Source of the DNA: Dryas octopetala
Taxonomy: Eukaryota > Streptophyta > Magnoliopsida > Rosales > Rosaceae
Reading direction: 5' to 3'
NCBI GenBank assembly: GCA_963921425.1
Contig: OY992838.1
Coordinates: 12,524,001 to 12,588,000 of the forward strand
DNA length: 64,000 bases
The notes below the pieces were generated by a model. The model made no database searches, had not been told where the DNA came from, and was given only the letters and a program-made list of their open reading frames with translations. Positions 31,401 through 43,775 of this stretch are shown here, piece by piece. The number at the start of each line of letters is the position of its first letter. Position 1 is the stretch's first letter. The position numbers and the translations under genes were made by a program.

Positions 31401-34400
31401 TAGGACCCCAAAGCCTCTTAGAAATACACACATTAAATAATAAGTCAGCATATCCAGTCTTCAGGTATTTTTTCGTGTATATCTTTTTTCAGTTGATTAG
31501 CTGATGACCACACTGTCCGCACTGCTGTTCCATTCTTGATGATATGGAACACCAAAGTACCTCTGAAGGCACAATTTATTACTTGGATTGTTGCTCACAG
31601 GAGTAAAATCTGTGAGGTCCTACAATGGAAATGGCCTTTTGCATGCTTTTCCCCACAGTGCTGCATCATGTGTAAAGGGACAACCGAAAATATTGATCAC
31701 CTTTTTCTTCATTGTTTGTCCAGTGGTACTGACTGCTGAGATTGTGGTATAAACTTCTTCAGGTCGCTAGAGTGAGTTGGGTGGTGCCATAATCTTTTGC
31801 TTCTTTATTTGTGGAGAGCTATTATGCTTTTGGTGGTGGTGGGTGGGGTAAGGTGTTGTGGAGGCGTGTTACAAATTTTCTGGGTGGTTTGGTACGGAAG
31901 AAACAGTTTAACTTTTGAGGGAAAAGTTGGGATGGAAGTGGATTTCTTGTGGGACAAGACCAGATGTTGGGCCTCGCTTTGGTTGCTATTTCTTAGGATT
32001 TTGTGTTTTGTTTGGATGTACCTTGATTAGTTTGTTGCTTGGTTTGTGGTTTTTTTGGCGACACTCTGTAGCTTACTTTCCTAGCCTTGTTTGAGAATCT
32101 TTGTTATTGTGGACTACTGGTTCACTCTGCAGTCTCTACTTGTAATGGTTCTTTCACATCTATATACAAGATGTGTTTCCTATAAAAAAGAAAAGAACTA
32201 AATGAATCATTAAATAACAGTAGACTCTTAGAAAACTTAAAATGACATTGAGTCTTTCTAGGATCTAAATACATTTTCTTAATAAGACTTGAACTCCTAG
32301 ATTGACTCTTTGACTTATTCATTTATTAGTTTTTTGACCTGTCTCTTACACCACCATGCGCAATTCTCTTTGGACCAGAATGCCTTATTGTTACACTTAG
32401 ACACTTATACTTGGGCTAAAGGGCTTAGGCTTGGGCTTGGGCTTCCACATGATATTTGTTTTCTAACCAAGCTGATGCTACTGCATCAGTAGTATCAAAT
32501 GTTTGAGTCATACTGTGCAATGAATTCTAGGAAAGAATACTCAATCCAAGAGTAAGATTTGAAATGTTTGTATATAGGTTTATTGTGGTGTTTTTTAGAG
32601 ATGTTTCAAGTTTCAACTTAAAAAAGGCAGTCCAGATAAGAGAGTGCTTATTGAATTTAGATTTTGTGTATATGACTGTTTCTCGATTTGATTAATGTAA
32701 GATGGATCTACAATGGTGCGAGAATTATGGGTGAAACTGGAAGATATTGTACCAATGTAGAAATTCATGTGTTATCCTCTTCATGCAGAAAGTTTTCATC
32801 TTAATCATGGGCTTTGCATTATTTTATTTTTCTCGTAGGTGTCAGGCCCATGAGGCGTTCAATATTTTCTTGGGTTTTCATTTTTTCCCAATTCCTAGTT
32901 CCATTCAAAGATTTGGGTATCTATAAGACTAATTGATTACTAGCCAAAATTGTGGGTTTAAGGTAGTTAATATGTCATGTCTGATTGCAGTATGTTTTAA
33001 AGGATGCTAGAAAAAACAGCAGTGCCAAAGAGAAGTCAACATGCATTCTGGTTCCCAAGCGTGATGATCTGCAGCCTTCTGAAAAGTCTCTCACTTCAGC
33101 TTCTGCAGCTGGAACTGAAGTTTTGGAAGAGGAAAGTGGTACGGTATAGGTTTGGTTTTTAAAGTTCTTTCTGATGGCTAGGATTTAACTGCCCTGCATA
33201 TGACTTGCACACGCTAGAACTCATGCACTTGTGTTTGGGCTTTTGTGGTACTGAATTGTTATAGTAGTTGTCTTTTATTGAACTTTTCATTTTTTATGTA
33301 CTTGATATTTTCTGCTTTCTGGAATTGCCTATTCTTTTCTACCAGTAAGTTTTTATTGTTGTGTTTTTCTTTAAATTTGTTTACCACCTATTCTTTTATT
33401 TCAGGAGTTTCTGGCATTAATGATGCTGGGAAAAAGAAAGTCCTCCTTCTGAAAGGGAAAGAGAGGGGGGAGATATCTCACGTAAACCTCTTTCTTCCTG
33501 CCCCATCTCATTTATAATGGTTCACTTTTTGTTGTATATATTTACTTTCCATGTATTCGCATAGAAGATGAGTTAAAGATATCCATACTAGTGAACTTTA
33601 TCTTGTTTGTGTGCATGGTGATATAATTTGGTGCTAGATTCAGATGTGAATGTGGAAAATAGTGGCCATAAAGACTGTAGCCATGAAGACATGTACAAAG
33701 CTCTTGGCTGGACTGGAGTATATGCTCTTAAGTTGGATATAGTGAGCGTGGATGACTAGGTTTCAACATTTTTCTCTACTTTTCCCTTCTTTTGGGCTGG
33801 GAGACGAAAGGAGGGGGGGGGGGGGGGGGGTCAATCTAGCATCCTGAGTTCATAGTTCTTGGTGGTTTCTTGTTTAAGTCATTGCCCCACCTGTCCTTAT
33901 TTCAATCTTATGTATTCCCTGAGAGAAATGTTGTCTCACTAGAACATTTCCACTTTGAGCCTAGAGGGCTTTATTAATAGGGAATATTACTATCTTTATT
34001 AATCTAGCAGCACCTTATTTGAAAACTTATGTTAGTTAAATGGTCGTCTAGAAACATTTTCCCCAAGTTTGCATCACTAAATTGGCATTGAGGTTTTGTA
34101 TATGTTCTAGTAGTGATATATAGCTCTACGCTAGATCACAGCTATCCATAAACTGCTCTGTTGGTGTGAAGGCTGACTATTGTTCACTGCAGTTTGAGTT
34201 GATATGTGAAATTACTATCATTGATTGGGTTGTATAAACAAGCAGTGCACTTAGCTTGCATGAAGTTATTTATTATCTTCATTTTAGTCTAGGTGCATTA
34301 ATATGCAACATCAATATGTAATTATTTAAACATTTAATTAATTAAATCATCTATTAGATCCTGCAGAAAATATGTTCATCTATTAAATATGGCAAAGAAC

Positions 34401-35314
34401 AATTTTTTTGTTTATATATTTAGATTGGCTGAAGGCCTTGCACTCTAAGAGAATTGGCCTCTTTTGGCATCTCCTCATGTCTATAATCCTTGTTCAGGGG
34501 TCGGCCAACATGTTACAGCAGCAGAGTTCAACATTTTCTAAAAACATGGGTGGTTCAATTGCCCTGAAACAGAACCAGCGTCGTCCAGATAGTGGGCGGA
34601 TTATAAGAAGCATACTTCTAAATAAGGATGCACGTCAGAGTCATTCTGGGATTTATTCTGGGCAGCAAATCCAGACTTCTAATTCAGATAGGGACAAGCG
34701 ACCTCCGCGGTCCCATGTGCAATTGATTTTAAAGGATACAAATGGGGCTCCAGATTTTAAGATTGTTGGGAATGACTTTCATGGTATTTGTAGTGAGAAG
34801 CAGGAGAAACGAACAAGGAATAGGGACAGACCTGATCGTGGTGTATGGACTCCACTTCATCGTTTAGATGGATCATCTGCAAGTGACGAGTCTTTGTCAT
34901 CTGCTTTTCAGCCTATGCAGTCACAGTTAGATTCTTCAGAAGGTGCAACTATTATTCAATATATATATATATATATGTGCTTTTGTAGTATAACAATTCA
35001 GTACCACAATGCTTGGTGCATTTTTCCAGATGTAGTAATTGTTTAGACAATGCTTATAATTTATGTAGGCTCCCATAAACATCATGGTCGCCGTGGAGCA
35101 ACACATGGTGTTAAGGATCTTGATGGCTCACCAGCTTCAAGTGAAGGAAAACATTCGAAGAGAGGCTATGGCTCCCATGAGGTGCTTGGACTTGTTTCTA
35201 ACTTGCACAATTGGTATCTTATTTTCTACTCATTGTGCTCTAAGCAGTGAAACTTGTATCTTAATGTATTTGCAGAAACAAGTCTGGGTTCAGAAGTCAA
35301 GTTCTGGTTCGTAA
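28458..35314 (+). CDS. UPF3: UPF3, nonsense-mediated mRNA decay factor, 11 coding exons
   Basis: Exons: 28458-28600, 29408-29514, 29844-29939, 30067-30165, 30322-30401, 30573-30686, 32991-33138, 33405-33481, 34498-34942, 35069-35181, 35276-35314; 1,461 nt, 486 aa, near the known plant length. Residues about 8-170 form the Smg4/UPF3 RNP-like domain (TKVVLRHLPPSISQASLVEQ; IVEYAPSQRVPKHW; ENLPSAEIQLERREAE; TPLMDFVRQKRA) that binds UPF2. A basic Ser/Lys-rich region follows, then an exon-junction-complex-binding-type motif at about 388-407 (EKQEKRTRNRDRPDRGVWTP). The tail KQVWVQKSSSGS matches other plant UPF3 proteins. UPF3 links junction complexes to UPF2/UPF1 in NMD and shuttles between nucleus and cytoplasm. 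The start could also be the adjacent ATG at 28461. Intron 6 contains an L1 remnant. Confidence 0.94.
31525..32060 (+). pseudogene. L1-type LINE fragment (zinc-binding RT C-terminus)
   Basis: In UPF3 intron 6, sense orientation. Frames give IWNTKVPLKAQFITWIVAHR, then CCIMCKGTTENIDHLFLHCL, then, after a frameshift, VVWYGRNSLTFEGK, the usual order of the plant L1 ORF2 zinc-binding C-terminus. It is interrupted and lacks all catalytic domains. Confidence 0.8.
33813..33830 (+). repeat. Poly-G run of 18
   Basis: An uninterrupted G tract in UPF3 intron 8. Its length is not reliable in most sequencing chemistries. Confidence 0.85.
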
Positions 35315-35315
35315 G
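35309..35315 (+). promoter_or_regulatory. Consensus 5' splice site overlapping the UPF3 stop codon
   Basis: The end of the coding region reads GGTTCGTAAGAGT. The stop TAA (35312-35314) lies within GTAAGA, starting at 35311, a near-perfect plant donor. If it were spliced to the acceptor at 35919 (TTTGCAG|TGCAATT), the stop would be removed and an in-frame extension of 29 codons would end at a TAA at 36005-36007. Confidence 0.5.
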
Positions 35316-36687
35316 AGTGTTTTTTTTTGTTTCCTTTGAATTGGTAAGCTATTTGCAGATGGTTTTTTGGTTCAATTTTATGTCATCATCATCATTGTTT
35401 TTGTCCTAGTCTGATTGTGTCAGTTATATGAATTCTCTATCTTTTCATTCCTTTATTATATGCTGTATCTTCTATTAAATCTAACTTTTTATATTTTTTT
35501 TGTATTACTTTTTTCCCATGTTATTATTGATTCATCTCTTGGTATTATTGCCTTCTACTTTAACTGGTCTTCTTTAGTTATAGGTGCATTAGTGGTTTTT
35601 GATGCATTTGTCCATATCACATAAGCCCAGTTTCTCTTATCTTATCAACTAATAATAGGTATCACACCCACTGTTTCCCTAATACATTTGACTTTTATTC
35701 GTCTTTTTTAGTTACTCCTATTATCCATCATTACATTTTTGTTTCCACTAAATGGATATGTTGCACTTACTTTTGCTTAATTGTATGTGTTTATGAGTCT
35801 TGTAATCATTTAGTAACCAGTGAATTAACTCTATTTAATGACCTTTTTTTTTCTTTCTGAGAAATGGAACTTTTTGTAAGTAAATTACTTCAATTAGCTA
35901 TCTGCTTATTACTTTGCAGTGCAATTGGTTGGCTTCTTGAACCTTTGGACCATGTATGTACCAATGGCCTGAGGCTCTGTTTTTACCGGACAGATGACCA
36001 GGTGTAAGCAAAGTTTCAGCATTGAAAGATGTTCCTTTCGGAAAATCACATGTGAATGATGGAGATGCCGGTACATTAATATATTATGGGTTTGAAGAAA
36101 TCAAAATGTTTTTTGGTGACAGCATGGAACACGAGGGAAATGGAAAAAAAAAAAAAAAAAAAAAAAGAGAGAAAAGACATCAGCATCATTATCGTATATA
36201 ACACCACAGTTTTTATTAGGGTGCTCCACTAATGGGTTCTGCTCAGAAGAGTTATGGATAGTCATTCTTGCCCTTAACTGGTTATCAGGATATTTAGGTT
36301 TTGTAGGTGGATGTCTTCCGTTAGTTAAAACTGTAAATATAAAACGGAGCACTATATACAGCTTGGCGGTTTCTTTTATTTTTTATATAGCTATATGCCT
36401 TGTTGAGCAGTCTAGCATCTGCAACGAGTTGGCATACATTTGAGGGCCCTGCTATCTTCTCCGGTACTCTGATCGGGGATTGTTTTGAATAGGACAGCTT
36501 CAGCCCCTTTGAAATTTGATGACCAGCGGGTGAATATAATTTGGAGTCATAGAGAGACTGATGATATTGGGTCTTTGTTTTGGCAGTGTTTCACCTGGTT
36601 TTAACGGAGGAGACATTGCTTTGCTCTTATATGAGATTGTATACAGATTGTGGTAGTGCTTTAATAACCAGAACATTGTTCGTGTTG

Positions 36688-36731
<44 letters not shown>

Positions 36732-36750
36732 ATTCATATATAATTATTAT
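35315..36750 (+). other. UPF3 3'UTR region with a candidate 3' exon
   Basis: A strong acceptor at 35919 (ACTTTGCAG) opens an exon beginning TGCAATTGGTTGG, followed by more non-coding sequence to a (CT) microsatellite at 36689. The region contains an A-run at 36148-36166 and no other coding frame. It probably represents a long or spliced 3'UTR; the polyadenylation site is not fixed. Confidence 0.45.
36689..36729 (+). repeat. (CT)n microsatellite, about 20 units
   Basis: A perfect CT dinucleotide run, likely polymorphic and suitable as a marker. Confidence 0.95.
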
Positions 36751-38307
36751 ATTATATAGCTACTACTTGTGATGGTTTTTCTTCTAAGTTGGCTTGGTGT
36801 TTTGTATGTTTCTGTTTGTTTAGATCAGTGGGCTCATAAAAAGATGGTAATCTTAAGTGAATTGAAAAGATTATGTTGTAACACTTTAGACAGCAAACTC
36901 GGCAGTACATTGGGTTACTGCAAAGTTTGGTCATGTTCACACTTTTAATTTTATAGCGTCTATAAAACAGAGGCCAAAGAATTCAAGAGTCTCATTTTTT
37001 TGAAGTTTAAACAATGTAGAAACCTACTGTAAACTCCCTCGAAGGAGTTTCGTTGACAAAAAAATTGCAGGCGTTTCGGTTAATTGTCCAGAGCTGATTG
37101 GTTGATATATTTATTTTCTTATATCAACTACGAATTACCGTGTAGTTGCATGGTACAAAATCACAAAATTACAGTGGTTTATTTTTATTTTTTTTCTTGT
37201 GCTTTGTGTTTTCTGCTAGTGTATATTATTTTTTTAAAGGATCAATTATAAAATACCTACATTAACTATAGTGGCACTATCAATTCGGTATACAATGTTT
37301 GGTCTGTTTGACAATCGCACAATTTTTGTCAATGCTCGGTCAAATTCGTCGTTAAATGCATATGTGGCACCAGTGGGTCCCTTTTTTTTACAGCGACGCA
37401 GCCACTCAATCAAATTCCCACCACCACTTGCCGCAGCAGCCGCTGCCGCAAGTTCTCTCCCATGAACCCGTCGTCCTTCTGACTGGTTTGGGAATTGAAG
37501 AAGTGTTATACAAGCTTCTCTTTTTTAACTGTGACAATCAATTTGCAAACCCTGGGATGTTCACTGTCTAATTCCCAGTTCCAAATATGAAATGTTTTCA
37601 GTTGAATGTTCACCCTGTTTATTTGGATCATTGAATACCAGATTTCCATTTGATCAGGAACTTATTAACAGGTTAAAATGCATTCTTCTATTTCATTCAA
37701 AGAGAAGAGTCCGGTGCATGCTTATACCTAACCCCTAGTCTTTGGTGCCGTCATTGTACATTAATGTTGGGTGAAGGATGTGAATGCCTCTTGAGCCATT
37801 CTTGTTTCAATTTTGGTGGTTTCCACTTTCCTTGTCCTCTTATGTCTCTCTCTCAAATGAAATATTATTTATCAATGCAATTGTAACAAGAATTTGAAAT
37901 TTGAAAAATTGCAATTGATATTAAGATTAGAACTTAGAACTTCTCAAAATTAAGGCCTGAAGTTAATGAAACATTCAGAAGAAAAAAAAAATATGGTGCA
38001 TATAATAATTTAACCTGTCTATGAAAAACATTAACATAATACAAAATTCAGCCCTTTACTTGAGCAAATTCACACTCCACAAACTCGATGCTCGACTACT
38101 ACCTCTGAAGCCCTACCACAATCTCCATTCAAGAAAAAAAGTATTGTGACCACCACTAAAACCTAATCTTACTGAGGAAAAGAAAATCGGAAAAAACCGA
38201 ACTCTAACAGCACCGAGACTCTGTTTGTACAACAAGAAAAAAAGTCCTGCAGAACAAGGATGTGAACATGAATGCTGTCTTTGCTGATTCATATCATTTT
38301 GGACCCA
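36751..38307. other. Intergenic DNA between convergent UPF3 and ALKBH10B-like genes
   Basis: No gene is supported. The ORFs at 37271-37465 and 37356-37571 overlap in a locally GC-richer patch (about 37360-37470) but have no recognisable domain. The ALKBH10B-like 3'UTR (minus strand) should occupy about the last 250 bp. Confidence 0.5.
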
Positions 38308-41300
38308 TTAGACACTGATGGGCGGCTCAGAAGTGGACTCAACCGCATGTGTTTCTGGTGGGGAAGGGAGTGCCATGAGTCGTCCTTTTTGGGCACGAGG
38401 TGGAAGATGCTTTGCTGGCTTTCTTGATCCCACAGTCCAGGGCAAGAAAACCCCAGTACCACTTTGAGGAACTTTTCGAGGGCTCATTACCATAGGCCGA
38501 ACTGGGGCTAGCATGACCACAGGAGCACGGAGGACACCCCATTTGGGCATTACATCCATTGCTTCATAGCCATTGAGAGGTCCATCTGGAACTGCATATG
38601 GGCTCAGAATGCCGGGTTGCCATAGAGTCATGTTACCATTCTGGGGAGGACTTGTTGGTGACTGGTATTGGTTGGATTCTACTCGGACTCTGAAGAATGT
38701 GATGCTCACCCTTCTGTTTGGAGATGGACACATGACATGTCTTGCCATGTCAGCACTGTTTCCCCTCATCACTAAAAGAGACCTGCAGATTTTACATTCA
38801 ATATCATGAGTTGATTCTTCTCAATCACAACCACAGTTAACATACATGTAGTTAGAACTAAAAGAATCTAAGAGTCCATACCCTTGTGTCAATGAGAGCA
38901 TCAGTGGCCCCTTGTAGTTCCCATCATTATCGCTCACAAGGGTGCGCCCGAAAGCCATTGTTGATTCAGAGAGGAGAAGAGTGGAGATGGGCTGGTCCAA
39001 ATGGGGTGGTTTCAGGAATGGCTGTGAATATTCTCCCTACACAAGAAATAATCATGTTCTCATCTGTTTCTCTCTTAAAATTAGATTCCAAGTACATAAA
39101 TCAAACACTCAAAACACAAACCAATGGTGTGAAGCGTCTTCTTTGCAGCTATGTTCTAGCAAACAATAACAGACGAGGTAACATGATAATGCAGCAAAAC
39201 ATAGAATACCTCCTCAAAGAAGTTGATGATGCAACCATTTGGTCTTTTATACTCTGGAATTAGTTGCCACAGTACAAGGTGATCAATCACATCTTGAAGA
39301 AGAGCTGGAATTGGCCCTATATTGCCTATAAAGACAAAATGTCAAATTAAAGTTGCTTTGGTATTTAGTATTCACTGCATAGAATGCATTATTGATTTTT
39401 AATGACCCCATCACAAATTTGTAAAATTTTATTCAAATTTAATAGAAAGTTGAAGTCTGTATTACTAGTTTGATTATTACTTGTAGCATCCTCTTTGATC
39501 TGTCCGAAAATTGGAATACCAAACTGAATCAACTCTCTCCTGTTTCCCTTAATTTGCTTGTTGAATAAGATAAAGGTCTCACCTATATTCAATCAAGAAG
39601 ATAGGATTAGATTTTTGAAGGAATGATAATCCACAGATTACAATTTGTGTGCAACAGTATTGCCTATCTACACAGCCATCATGTTAGAAAAGCCAGAGTT
39701 ACCCACATTAATATACCAAGTTACATGGAGATAATTTAGTACTTGGAAAGATAAAAAGGGATGCCATTAAACAACAAAGAAAAGAAATTTTAAAATAGAA
39801 AATGGACTGCTACTATCATCTCCATTACATAAAACCTTATAATAGGGAAATATACAAGATCACAAATATAATCAAAACAAAAATAAAAATGATCAACTAT
39901 ACAGGTTCAAATGAAGCTACAAAAGACATAGATGGCCTTATCAAATCTTGGGAAAAAACTTACCTATCACTGTTGTATACACCTTTGTGTCTATCTCTCA
40001 CATCATGTGACCTAGCACGTGAAGAAAGAGATAGACACAATGTTGTATACACCCGTTATATGGAAGTCTTTCTCCAAATCTTGGTATCAAAACAGCAATA
40101 ATTACAAAGTAACATAAAGTCAGTTGAATAATCACAAGAATGAGGTCCGAAATAAGGGGATAAATTTACCAGAGAGCTCTCCATTCAGGCCAGCCATGTG
40201 GAGATCATTTACAAAGTCAATCAATTTAGAGAGCTCTGAATCAGTGAAAATGTCCTCATATAGCTTTAACCCTTTTACAACATTCACCTGCCAGTTTCAA
40301 TTATCTGTCTGTCAGTAATAGCCACCTGCATTTCTCTTACAGAATCAACTCATTGAATTCCATAATCTCTAGTGAAATTAGGTAATGAAAGAAAGAACTT
40401 GCCATATGCCCTTTGACTGACTCCTTTGCTGAGAAACCTTTTGTCAACTTGATCTGGCCACGACGTGCCTCACAGTCTTCATGATTAGAACATATCTCAT
40501 CGTTAACTGAATTGATCTGCACCTCTTGAGATCCTGCACTCAAAAGAACAGAGAATCAAATGAATTCAATGGTGCAACAATCAAAGTTAATTTTATGGAT
40601 AACAGATTAACAATAGCTTATCAGAGAAATATAAATACCCACTGAGACAGCAAAAACCAATTGGTTGTGTTCTGCAGTCAGCTGGAGTCTAATTAAGTAA
40701 CAGGCTTACATTTATTTAAACCAGTCAAAAAGGCCTAGTATACAGAAACTAATGCAAGTTTATATCAAATCAACTCATCTATGAACATCACGATTGAAAG
40801 AAGTATGATATCTTCTAGGTTTATAACACAAGGGAAGCTGAGATTAAGCAAAAATAAGAAGCCAAAGAAAAAGATTTGAAAAAGACATTAAGAGTAGGAT
40901 ATCCTTAGACACAAGGGAAGCTGCGATTAAAGCAAGTTTCTACAGTAGATTTTCAAACCCGTTATACATATCCAATGTTGAATAAAATGGGGGAAAGCAC
41001 CTCCATAATATCATACCCAACACGCATATAATGTACACAACCAACCAATTTAACAGTAAAACTTCCTTAGAGGCTGCATTTGAAAGCAAGCAAGGACAGT
41101 TCAAAACCTAATGCATAATTTTCTCTCGATATTTTTAAAAACTTTTATCACTTAGATCATGTGCAATAGTGATCAATTGGCAATTCAATTGGCATCTATT
41201 GACAATTTGAAATAAAAATGGTTTGCAATAGAGTGTCAATTGACAATAGATGAATTGAAATGGCAATTGATAGGTCAAAAATTTGACTCGTCAATTATCA

Positions 41301-43574
41301 ATTGATTTATAATTGCACCAAAAAAGTGGAGGGACCCACTATGGGAAAAAGTGAAAAGAGAAGAGAGATTGTATCATGTGACTTGGTGTATCAATGTTTT
41401 TTTTTTTTCCATGTACTATGGTTTTTTATTAATAGGGTTATTTTATAGTTTATAATCTAAAATAGAGAAATTTAAATTTGAGTATGAATTTAAATTATTA
41501 AAAAATATCAAGTATTTGGCTTATTTTAAAGATCTTATTGAGATCATTTCAATGGTATAATTTTTAAAATAAATAAATTTATAAACTTAACTTGTAAGAG
41601 AATATATAAAAAATATTAAAAAATATATAACTATTGACTTATGTTATTAACTTGAATCATTGCAACAAAACAAACTTGTGTCAAGTCAATAATTGAAAAA
41701 AAAATGTCAATATGCTTGTATTGAATTGTCTATTGACCTCAACCATTGCACATCCTCTAAGAGATCAACTTTAGCTATTTGAAATTTTATTTTGCAGTTA
41801 ATGACGACATTGAAAAAGAAAAAAACCAAAAGAAAACTTGGTACATCAGTTTTTAATATGCAATCTTATTTGCCAATATATAACCATATGTCAAATGAGC
41901 AGTTGATTCCAAATAGACCAACACTTGCAGGTACAGGGTTCTACCGGCCTCATTGGTGCTTTTACAACAAAGCAAAAGCTGTCACTGCTCAGCACTCAGC
42001 ACGCAACAAACAAAACCCCAATAAATAACGACCACCACTATCACCGTATCCGAATCTCGAATTCCTTATTCGCCTGCCCAAACAACAACCCAACCAATCA
42101 TCCCCGAGTTCACTCGTCAACTCGGTAATATCAAACGGGTCCACCCTACCCTAAGTCATAATAGACTCAACGTTTGGGGATGGCCACCCAAACTAAAAAT
42201 CAATAAAACGGACCCGTGACGTCAACCGTATCATCCATCTGACGGCTCTGATCGTGCGCCGCCTACAATTAAATCAACGGCACACATCTCGAGCCATTAC
42301 ATCAACGTGTGATAGTTAAAAAGGGTATTCGCTTACCCCACGAAACTAACTGTGACATCGAGTGCAGACAAACTTTTCCCCCCACCTCGAAATCTTCAAA
42401 CCCCCCCTAAACCTCGGGAAAATACCAACCACAATAAAAATAAAAAATTATTTATTTAATTAATAAAGCAGAGATTAATATTAAATCAGAGGGATTAAAA
42501 ACGGAACGGAACGTTGAATTCAAAGCCAGCGATAATGACTTAACGGGTTTTGAATCTCGGATCTGGTGGAGAAAAACATGTTTTCATTTGGACTTGAAAA
42601 AAAGGAAGCGAAAATGTTTTGAAATTATTAAAATAATAATATCGCTTCGTAGTCAGGGAAAATACTCAAATATTCCAAAAAATAAATGATTTTTTTTTCT
42701 CGGAGACAAAACAGCTAGAGTAAAGTTTTCCAGATTCCAAAAGCTTTCATTTTTATCTGCTTCTGTTTTTCTCACCAACCAAACGGGACCTAACTTCAGG
42801 AAAAAAGGAATCAGTACTTTCTCAGCGAACGCTACGTAGCTGGTAGCTTCACGTCTTTTGGAGAATCGGAAATTCAAACACCTTAAACAACTAAAAATCG
42901 ATCGAAAAAGGAAAAAAAAAAAAAGATCAAAACTTTAGAGTGATGCTACTAATCTAGCTCACTCAGTCAAATATTTCATCGAACTTTTGCATAAAACGAC
43001 AAAAAATGATAGCTTGGAAGAACAATTACTTACCTGAATCAGTAATATCGCTATCAGGCGAACCGTCCTCTTCGGTACCTTCGTCGGCAGCGTCATTCGA
43101 CTCATTTTCCTTCTCTTTCTCGTCGATCAAACACGACTTAGCCTCCTCGCTCTCGTAATTTTTGTCCTCAACTTCCGCGACGTCGCCGTTTTGGTCGTCG
43201 CTCATCTCCTTCTCCTTCTTGGCCCCAACGTTCCTGAGCTCGACCATGACGTCGGCGATGGAGTGGTACTTCTGCATCTGGAGCACGGGGATCCAATTCG
43301 CCCTCCGCCGGTGTATCGCGGCGAAGGCGGCACTGTACTCAGAGCTGTTTGCGCCGCTGAGCTGAGCCAGGTGGCCGCAGAGCGCGTCGATGATCGCGTT
43401 TGCAGCTGCGAACTCGCCGCGGTACCAACCGATGATCGCGTCCTTGGCCAGCGCGTCGGAGACCACCGTCATCGGAGTCGGCATCGGCATCGGCATCGGC
43501 ATCATTGCAGGTCCCAGCACTGCAGGAGTGGCTCCATCACTCGGCGACGCAGCTGGCCCAACCGCCATCGCCAT
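38308..43574 (-). CDS. ALKBH10B: ALKBH10B-like RNA N6-methyladenosine demethylase (Fe(II)/2-oxoglutarate oxygenase), 7 exons
   Basis: Minus-strand exons: 43574-43034, 40533-40403, 40287-40170, 39582-39481, 39325-39210, 39036-38882, 38782-38308; 1,638 nt, 545 aa. The N-terminus is Ala/Met/Pro-rich, then AKDAIIGWYRGEFAAANAII and an acidic Glu/Asp-rich linker. The oxygenase core begins near 215 (LTKGFSAKESVKGH). The iron site is His348-x-Asp350 (KPPHLDQPISTLLLSES) plus His403 (NSADMARHVMCP), and the 2-oxoglutarate arginine lies in NRRVSITFF (411-412). The Pro-rich C-tail ends EPPISV. The Arabidopsis relative removes m6A from mRNA and promotes flowering; activity here is inferred from intact residues. 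Arabidopsis ALKBH10B has HxE where this protein has HxD. Intron 2 has a GC donor. Exon 1 lies in a segmental duplication. Confidence 0.92.
39985..40040. repeat. Hairpin with 14-bp perfect arms in ALKBH10B-like intron 3
   Basis: TTGTGTCTATCTCT at 39985-39998 pairs with AGAGATAGACACAA at 40027-40040, loop 28 nt. A direct GTTGTATACACC repeat flanks it (about 39972 and 40042). It may be a tiny MITE or its footprint. Confidence 0.7.
40397..40403 (-). promoter_or_regulatory. GC-AG splice donor of ALKBH10B-like intron 2
   Basis: Exon 2 ends CATATG| and the intron starts GCAAGT on the minus strand. The frame joins to GTG AAT GTT at 40287 as GHM|VNVVKGLKLYED, matching the family. GCAAGT is the usual context of the rare but functional GC-AG class. 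Confidence 0.75.
41152..41760. mobile_element. Non-autonomous TIR element in ALKBH10B-like intron 1
   Basis: Left end TTAGATCATGTGCAATAGTG and reverse complement of the right end TTAGAGGATGTGCAATGGTT agree over about 35-40 bp, continuing into CAATTCAA on both sides. The 609-bp body is AT-rich and non-coding. No clean target duplication is seen, so the superfamily is open. Confidence 0.65.
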
Positions 43575-43775
43575 ATATGTAACTCTGTTTTTCTCTTCAA
43601 AGCTCGATCTTTTCTGCGACGTCGTTTTGCTCCGAAACCGAAATCTCGGGTTTTCACACGCCGGTACGGTGTTCCTCAGTTATTACTCGGTCGAGGTTTC
43701 GGTGAATATCACGCAGAGAGAGAGAGATTTTCACATGGAAGGGATTTGTGGAGAGGACTTATATATACTCGGGGG
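43575..43775 (-). promoter_or_regulatory. Promoter and 5'UTR of the ALKBH10B-like gene
   Basis: The minus strand has a TATA box GTATATATAAG (about 43758-43768), some 185 bp upstream of the ATG at 43574. GA/CT-rich leader sequence follows. The duplicate at 57895-57905 retains the same TATA box. Confidence 0.6.

Noticed and set aside
37271..37571. Small protein gene
   Set aside because: Two overlapping short frames in a locally GC-rich patch, no domain, no splice support.
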